NCBI RefSeq assembly: GCF_003807585.1
Contig: NZ_RMBX01000013.1
Span: 62,001-126,000 of the forward strand
DNA from: Chitinophaga barathri
GTDB taxonomy: Bacteria > Bacteroidota > Bacteroidia > Chitinophagales > Chitinophagaceae
Length of the DNA stretch: 64,000 nucleotides
Reading direction: 5' to 3'
Shown: one piece after another, positions 58,716-64,000 of the stretch
Position numbering within the stretch: position 1 is the stretch's first letter
Layout: the number at the start of each line of letters is the position of its first letter
Position numbers and translations under genes: made by a program
The notes under the pieces: generated by a model
Told to the model about the DNA's origin: nothing
Database searches by the model: none
Seen by the model: the letters and a program-made list of their open reading frames with translations, nothing else

Positions 58716-61700
58716 ATGAGCATTACCAGTAAAAATATCTTTCAGTACCTGCTGTCCACCGACGGCGTGAACCAGACCGCCCGCGTACAGCCGGCGCTGG
58801 ATCCCGGCACGGTGAAGATAGACGGGCGTACAACCAGCGAACTGGTACGCTTTGTACACCAGATGGCCACGCAGGTAAGTTTTTATGATGAGAATAAAAT
58901 GCCGCAGGGTGACTGGCAGGCGTTTTTTGACCTGTTGAAAAACATGGGCGAAAACGAGTTGCAATCCTTCCTCACCAATACCCGCGACCTTACACCCCAC
59001 CTGGCCCTGCTGATGGCATATCTCCGCATATACGCCGTTGCGCGGGATGATATGAACCTGCTGACCAAAAAACGCCTGGACTATTATTACGAAGAAGTAT
59101 TGCAGCTCAGGAGAAACCCCGCCACGCCGGACCAGGTGCATGTATTGTTCGAGCTGGCTAAAACCGCCGCGCCGCTGCTGGTAAAAGCCGGCACCCTGCT
59201 GGATGGTGGCAAAACCGCTACCGGCCTGCCGCTGCAATATTCGCTGAACAACGACATCGTGATCACACAGGCCAGCGTGGGAATGCTGCGCAGCAGTTTT
59301 ACAGAATATTCGATCAACAACAAAGGCATCGTATTCAAAGCGGACGACGCCACCCTGGTGCTGAACAACACCGCCACCGCCTTCAGGCCTTTCGGCTCGC
59401 AGCAGCTGTCATCCCCGGTGGAGTCCAGGCAGATGCAGGTCGCTTCCCTGGGCTGGGCTGTGGCTTCGCCCAACCTGTTCCTCGCGGAAGGTGCCCGTAC
59501 CATCCTGATGAAATTACGCCTGAAGTCCATTCCCGGGTACAAACATCCCTTGCAGATATTTTCCCCTTTCTTCGAAACACAACTGACATCAGAAAAAGAA
59601 TGGCTGAAGAGCGGGATGGAAACCAAAGTGGAACTGAAGCCGGACCTGACCGTTCCCAACCAGTCGGATACCTTGCAGAACGACTTTACACTGGAGGTGA
59701 CCGTGACCCTGAACGAATCGCTGCCCGCCGTTACGGCTTACAATGAAGCCATACACGCGGGATCGTTCAACACTGCCTGGCCGGTGATGAAAGTGCTGCT
59801 GCTGCCGGATAGTTTCCTGATGGAGACGTTCAGGAACTTCACCGTGGAAAGCGTATCGGTGGGGGTGAGCGTAAAAGGAATGAAGAACCTGGTGATGCAG
59901 AACGACCAGGCCATCCAGCCTTCGGACAAACCCATCCTCCCGTTCACCGCGCAACCGCTCATCGGCTCCAACTTCTACATTGGCAGCAACGAGATATTCA
60001 GCAAAACGCTGAAGTCGCTGAACATAAAACTGGAATGGCAGGATGCTCCGGCGGACTTCGGTTCGCATTATGCGAACTACGGCAGCAATGAAGAACTGAG
60101 CGCCACCAGCTTCCACGCCGCTATAGACCTGCTCAGCAGCCGCAACTGGAACACGCGCCTGCTGCACACTTTCCCGATCTTCGACGCCGCCAATACCGCG
60201 AACCCGAAAGACCTCACCGTCAGCGAATTCACCTTCTCACTCAAGACGGCCAACGCGCCTTTTGTACGCGACCCCTTGCTGCAGCTGGGATCAGGTTTTA
60301 CCAATACTATAAACCAGGGCTTTTTGCGCGTGGTGCTTACCGGTCCCACCAAAGAAGAACTGGGCAATACAACCGCGGAGGCGCCCTTTGAAGCCTTTGG
60401 CCACAAAGCGTTTTCAGCGGCCTATACCAAACAGGTGATCGCGCTGAGCAAACACACCGGCAGCAGCCTCACCGCGCCGAAACTTCCCAAGCCGCCCTAT
60501 ACACCCACGCTGAAGACGGTGACCATGGACTATTCCGCAGTGGATGTATTCCGCCCGGACGCACCCAACGGTATCGACCAGTTCTTTTTACAGGACGTGT
60601 TCGGCCCGGCTGAATCACAAAAAAGCGACACTGCCCCATTGATACCCGCGCAGCCCGGAGACGGAGCGCTGTACATCGGCCTGAAAAACGCCAATGCGCC
60701 GCAATCCGTATCGCTGCTGTTCCAGATAGAAGAAGGCAGCGTGGAAGGCGATGCGCTTTTGAACAGCGGCGATCTCCGCTGGAGTTACCTTGCCGGTCAG
60801 CGCTGGCAGTCCATAGCTGTTGCGGACATACTCGAAGAAAGCACCGGCGGCCTGCAGAAGCCCGGCATCATCCGGCTGAACATGGGCAGGGATGCATCTA
60901 TCCAGCATAGCCTGATGCCCGCGGGTATGCGCTGGCTCCGTGTGCACGTGGTGGACAATCCCGGCGGCGCGGCGGCTATCGGAAAGATATTCACGCAGGC
61001 GGGCACAGCCACGCTGGTGCTGCCTGAAGGCGGCGCCGGTTATGAATCTCACCTGGCATCGCCGCTGGCGCCCAATACCGTCGCGAAGCTGGTGCGCAAG
61101 GTGCCCGCTTTGAAAAAAGTCACGCAGCCTTACCCGTCCTTTGGCGGGCAGCATCCGGAAGCGGATACGGCATTTTACCGCCGCGTGAGCGAAAGGCTCA
61201 GGCATAAGAACCGCGCGGTGTCCGGCTGGGACTACGAAAAATTATTACTCGAATATTTCCCCGAGATCTTCAAGGTGAAATGCCTGCCGCATACGGACAA
61301 CGAAGACTGGTTCAGGCCGGGCAACGTACGCCTGGTAGTGGTGCCGGACTGGCGGCAGCGCCCCACCGGCGATCCTCTTCAACCGAAAGTAAATCTCCAG
61401 CGCCTGCGCGAGATAGGCACCTATATGAACGAAACGTTCACCTCGCCTTTTGTAAAACTGCACGTCACCAATCCGGTGTACGAAACGCTGCTGGTAGATT
61501 GTAAAGTGAGTTTCCATCCTGAGTTCGACCCCGGCTACTATGCCGTGGTGCTGGAAGAAGAGATCAAAAAATTCCTCAGTCCCTGGGCATACCGCGAAGG
61601 CCAGGATATTATGTTCGGCGGCAAACTGCATGCATCAGAAATACTCGCTTTTATAGAAGGCCGGGAGTACGTGGATTTTATCGTGGACTTTGAACTGTAC

Positions 61701-62009
61701 CACCGGCACAACAGCAATGTGGGCGGGGGTATAGGAGAGATGCAGATCGGCACGGACTTTATCATCGGGTTCTCGCTGGAGCCTTCCGTGGCGGATACGA
61801 TTACGGGGCTGGGTGGCAAAGCGATAGGAGTGGACTTTGTGATAGGCGAGCCCGTGGACGTGGCCGCGGCCACAAGGCCGGATACCATCCTGGTATCCAA
61901 TACCGCGCACCGTATTGAAGCGTTGCAGGCAGGCGCATCCGTTTGCCAGGGCACGCAGATCGGCATCGGGCAGATGATCATAGGACTTGATTTTATCATT
62001 ATTTCATAA
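58716..62009 (+). CDS. baseplate J-like wedge protein (Pvc11-like) with C-terminal extension
   Basis: 1097 residues. The N-terminal part is helical; the C-terminal part has the gp6/baseplate-J pattern (Y-R-R-V-S-E-R-L-R-H-K-N-R-A-V-S-G-W-D-Y near residue 826, then V-V-V-P-D-W and L-R-E-I-G-T-Y). After E-L-Y-H-R-H at about 997 a Gly-rich tail of some 100 residues holds three similar segments (I-G-T-D-F-I-I-G near 1011, I-G-V-D-F-V-I-G near 1037, I-G-L-D-F-I-I-I near 1089). It builds the baseplate wedges around the spike. It overlaps an alternative start of the fibre gene. Confidence 0.88.
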   Translation: MSITSKNIFQYLLSTDGVNQTARVQPALDPGTVKIDGRTTSELVRFVHQMATQVSFYDENKMPQGDWQAFFDLLKNMGENELQSFLTNTRDLTPHLALLMAYLRIYAVARDDMNLLTKKRLDYYYEEVLQLRRNPATPDQVHVLFELAKTAAPLLVKAGTLLDGGKTATGLPLQYSLNNDIVITQASVGMLRSSFTEYSINNKGIVFKADDATLVLNNTATAFRPFGSQQLSSPVESRQMQVASLGWAVASPNLFLAEGARTILMKLRLKSIPGYKHPLQIFSPFFETQLTSEKEWLKSGMETKVELKPDLTVPNQSDTLQNDFTLEVTVTLNESLPAVTAYNEAIHAGSFNTAWPVMKVLLLPDSFLMETFRNFTVESVSVGVSVKGMKNLVMQNDQAIQPSDKPILPFTAQPLIGSNFYIGSNEIFSKTLKSLNIKLEWQDAPADFGSHYANYGSNEELSATSFHAAIDLLSSRNWNTRLLHTFPIFDAANTANPKDLTVSEFTFSLKTANAPFVRDPLLQLGSGFTNTINQGFLRVVLTGPTKEELGNTTAEAPFEAFGHKAFSAAYTKQVIALSKHTGSSLTAPKLPKPPYTPTLKTVTMDYSAVDVFRPDAPNGIDQFFLQDVFGPAESQKSDTAPLIPAQPGDGALYIGLKNANAPQSVSLLFQIEEGSVEGDALLNSGDLRWSYLAGQRWQSIAVADILEESTGGLQKPGIIRLNMGRDASIQHSLMPAGMRWLRVHVVDNPGGAAAIGKIFTQAGTATLVLPEGGAGYESHLASPLAPNTVAKLVRKVPALKKVTQPYPSFGGQHPEADTAFYRRVSERLRHKNRAVSGWDYEKLLLEYFPEIFKVKCLPHTDNEDWFRPGNVRLVVVPDWRQRPTGDPLQPKVNLQRLREIGTYMNETFTSPFVKLHVTNPVYETLLVDCKVSFHPEFDPGYYAVVLEEEIKKFLSPWAYREGQDIMFGGKLHASEILAFIEGREYVDFIVDFELYHRHNSNVGGGIGEMQIGTDFIIGFSLEPSVADTITGLGGKAIGVDFVIGEPVDVAAATRPDTILVSNTAHRIEALQAGASVCQGTQIGIGQMIIGLDFIIIS

Positions 62010-62028
62010 TTGTTTAAAAACTTTCATC

Positions 62029-63084
62029 ATGGCGGAACGTAGTAAAACCCATTTAAAACAGGAGTTCAGAGATGGGGAACGCCCAACCGGAGCAGATTTT
62101 GGAGATCTTATAGATTCCTTCGTCAATAAGCTGGACGACGCGGTAACCGTGGACCCGGTGAACAGGAACCTCAATATCCCCGCCGGCCTCAACCTGGCGG
62201 ACGCTACTGTTGGTAAACCCGGCACGCTGCGCTTCAACGCCGGCAACGTGCAGTTCTTCAACGGCGCGGTATGGGGAAATGTAGGCGGCAACAGCGGTCC
62301 ATTCCTTCCTGTAACAGGCGGTCCTCACTTCGCATATGCAGGAGGCAATATCGGCATCGGCAACTTTCCCGCGCCTCCCCTGAACCGGCTGGACGTGAAC
62401 CTCGGCAGCAACGACGTTGCCGGTGAACGCGTACGCTTCGGCACTGCGGTGATCAGCAACGGCCAGGGCGGCTCAGCCAACCAGGCACAGTTTGCACATT
62501 TAAACCAGGCCAACGGCAACAATACTTTCGCATTGCGGCAGGGGCCTAATGGTGATGTGAACATCAACGCGCCGGCAGGCCAGCCCATCGCTTTTACGCA
62601 TAGCCGCCTTACGCCCCGCCTGCATATTGATACGAACGGTATTGTGATCATCGGCAGCCAGTCCGTATTAGCGACTACGGACGCCACACACCTGTTGCAG
62701 GTACATGGCCATGCCGCCAAATCGGTAGGCGGCGGCACCTGGTTCGCCGTGTCTGACGAACGCGCCAAACAGAACGTGCGGAACTTTGAAGATGGCCTGG
62801 AAAAACTCATGAAGGTGAGGACCGTACGTTTCAACTACAACGGCAAATACAATACAAGCCCCGAATCAGAAGAGTTTGGCGTGATAGGGCAGGAGATCCG
62901 CGAGATATTCCCCTACATGACAAATACAGGCGCCATTACAGATGATGGTTCCAAAAAAGAAGAAGACCTGGTGATGTTCAACAGCAGCCCGCTCATCTTC
63001 GTGATGGTCAACGCGATACAGGAACTTACACAACGTGTGCAAAGCCTTGAAGCGCGCCTGAAAAAACTCGAAGGAAAAAAATAA
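62029..63084 (+). CDS. eCIS fibre-like protein with C-terminal peptidase S74 chaperone domain
   Basis: 351 residues from ATG 62029 (A-E-R-S-K-T-H-L-K); an upstream ATG at 61987 would overlap the baseplate-J gene. Residues about 90-235 are Gly/Asn-rich and beta-like. Residues 242-350 are the S74 intramolecular chaperone (S-D-E-R-A-K-Q-N-V with Ser242, E-E-F-G-V-I-G-Q-E-I near 281), which in phage tail fibres trims itself after trimer folding. A coiled coil ends the protein (E-L-T-Q-R-V-Q-S-L-E-A-R-L). It probably binds the target cell. Confidence 0.8.
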   Translation: MAERSKTHLKQEFRDGERPTGADFGDLIDSFVNKLDDAVTVDPVNRNLNIPAGLNLADATVGKPGTLRFNAGNVQFFNGAVWGNVGGNSGPFLPVTGGPHFAYAGGNIGIGNFPAPPLNRLDVNLGSNDVAGERVRFGTAVISNGQGGSANQAQFAHLNQANGNNTFALRQGPNGDVNINAPAGQPIAFTHSRLTPRLHIDTNGIVIIGSQSVLATTDATHLLQVHGHAAKSVGGGTWFAVSDERAKQNVRNFEDGLEKLMKVRTVRFNYNGKYNTSPESEEFGVIGQEIREIFPYMTNTGAITDDGSKKEEDLVMFNSSPLIFVMVNAIQELTQRVQSLEARLKKLEGKK

Positions 63085-63087
63085 CCC

Positions 63088-64000
63088 ATGGACGAAGTAA
63101 CCCACATCTTTGCCGGGCCGCCGGAGATGAAGAGCCAGGATTTCGCCTTTCTCCGCGAAGAAGGCATGAAGCTCCTGCGCAGTGTGGCATCCGCCAGCTG
63201 GACGGATCATAACCTCCACGATCCCGGCATTACGCTGCTGGAAGCGTGCTGTTATGCCATCACCGAAATGGGATTAAGAAGCGGCATGCCCATGCGCGAC
63301 CTGCTGGCCAGCGATGCAAACGGCCGCTCACAGGATTTTGTGACGGCGGCAAACATCCTGCCGGTAGCGCCTATCACCCAGAGGGATATACGAAAGATCC
63401 TTATCGATCACCCGATGGTGCAGAATGCATGGGTATTTCCGCTGGAATCCGAGCCGGCCGGCAAGATCAAGGTGCTGCTGGAGTTCGCGGACAAACAGCT
63501 GAACAGCAACAATTTCGCGGTAACCGTACTGCCGCCGCTGCTGGGCTTTGATGTGGAAGTGGATGTGGCACTGCCTTTCTGGGACGAAGAAGAAGCGCTC
63601 CCGTTCAGCGAAAACGTAACATTACAGAATGTAACTTTCCAGGCCTTCGCCCCGGGCGTGTTCTGGACGCCGATTGAAGGCACCACTTCTTATTTCGCCC
63701 GCATCACCGTACAATACCAGCCATCCGTTGGCCCCGTTACAAACCGGGACCTCACCGTGGTGGCGCAGATCAATACCCAGCTGGCCGATCCGCTCGCACA
63801 GATACCGCTCGTGCTGAACGAGCTTATGATCACCATCGATACGCTGGGAGATAACTCCCCGGCGGATCAGACCCTGCTGAAACAATACAACCGCTGGGTG
63901 ACCCGGGCGAACAATGCCATGAAGACCATCCAGCGCCATATGGCCGCGTACCGTAACCTCTGCGAAGACTTTACCGCATTCAAAGCGGTGAGGTTGCAGG
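63088..64000 (+). CDS. Pvc12-like baseplate protein, 5' part (runs off the window)
   Basis: The frame from ATG 63088 stays open to the right edge (304 codons visible). The N-terminus has F-L-R-E-E-G-M-K-L-L-R, T-D-H-N-L-H-D-P-G-I-T-L-L-E-A-C-C-Y-A-I-T-E-M-G near residues 40-60, the typical opening of Pvc12/Afp12-type baseplate proteins. It should form, with Pvc11, the arms of the baseplate. It starts 3 nt after the fibre gene. The rest, and probably the tape measure and ATPase, lie outside the window. Confidence 0.85.
   Translation, partial: MDEVTHIFAGPPEMKSQDFAFLREEGMKLLRSVASASWTDHNLHDPGITLLEACCYAITEMGLRSGMPMRDLLASDANGRSQDFVTAANILPVAPITQRDIRKILIDHPMVQNAWVFPLESEPAGKIKVLLEFADKQLNSNNFAVTVLPPLLGFDVEVDVALPFWDEEEALPFSENVTLQNVTFQAFAPGVFWTPIEGTTSYFARITVQYQPSVGPVTNRDLTVVAQINTQLADPLAQIPLVLNELMITIDTLGDNSPADQTLLKQYNRWVTRANNAMKTIQRHMAAYRNLCEDFTAFKAVRLQ

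Noticed and set aside
49373..64000. Prophage or T6SS
   Set aside because: No capsid, terminase or integrase genes, and no TssJLM membrane complex; the gene set matches eCIS.

Overview
The window comes from a Bacteroidota chromosome, most likely the family Chitinophagaceae and probably Chitinophaga or a close relative. The evidence is family-level: type IX secretion/gliding genes (a SprA-like translocon, a PorE-like protein, DUF4835/PorD, two secreted proteins with type-B C-terminal sorting domains), futalosine-pathway menaquinone genes, weak Shine-Dalgarno signals, several TTG starts, and Bacteroidota-type promoters with a TAnnTTTG -7 box. I see no tRNA, rRNA, insertion sequence, integrase or CRISPR array.

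Bases 1-22,000 are mostly core metabolism. They hold the end of coaBC, DUF4835 and DUF4296 genes, a two-subunit CoA-transferase, a class IV aminotransferase, a photolyase, mqnD and mqnB, queD-folE, fabD, a GNAT acetyltransferase, a Cys/Met-metabolism PLP enzyme, a DinB-like protein, a degenerate-Nudix regulator, fabH, ruvA and the very large sprA.

Bases 22,000-46,500 start with a three-gene envelope cluster (small Cys-rich protein, TonB-dependent receptor, Asp-box lipoprotein) behind a structured leader. A repeat-rich gap with one unannotated small gene follows, then an SDR enzyme, two large PKD/type-B CTD proteins, an alpha/beta hydrolase with lnt, guaB, dprA, an acid phosphatase lipoprotein, a nested palindromic repeat, DUF1569, the PorE-like gene, queE, folD, a 77-bp tandem hairpin repeat, pckA and pepP. 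Bases 46,500-49,171 hold pssA, purS, rsmI and a nitroreductase.

From 49,373 to the right edge every gene is on the plus strand with small gaps, forming an extracellular contractile injection system (eCIS; PVC/Afp-like) cluster. The order is DUF4255 cap protein, unknown protein, two sheath proteins, two tube proteins, DUF5908, LysM-type baseplate protein, VgrG-like spike, PAAR tip, gp25 wedge, baseplate-J protein, peptidase-S74 fibre and a truncated Pvc12-like protein. The AAA+ ATPase, tape measure and cargo genes expected for such systems are not in the window and may lie past its right edge.

The least explained structure is non-coding. Four intergenic stretches (about 5970-6101, 26275-26340, 26427-26492, 46547-46678) are built of degenerate units that all repeat every 11 bp, although the unit sequence differs at each place. 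Four genes (mqnB, lnt, queE, folD) have a -7 promoter box only 3-4 nt before ATG, which predicts leaderless mRNAs.
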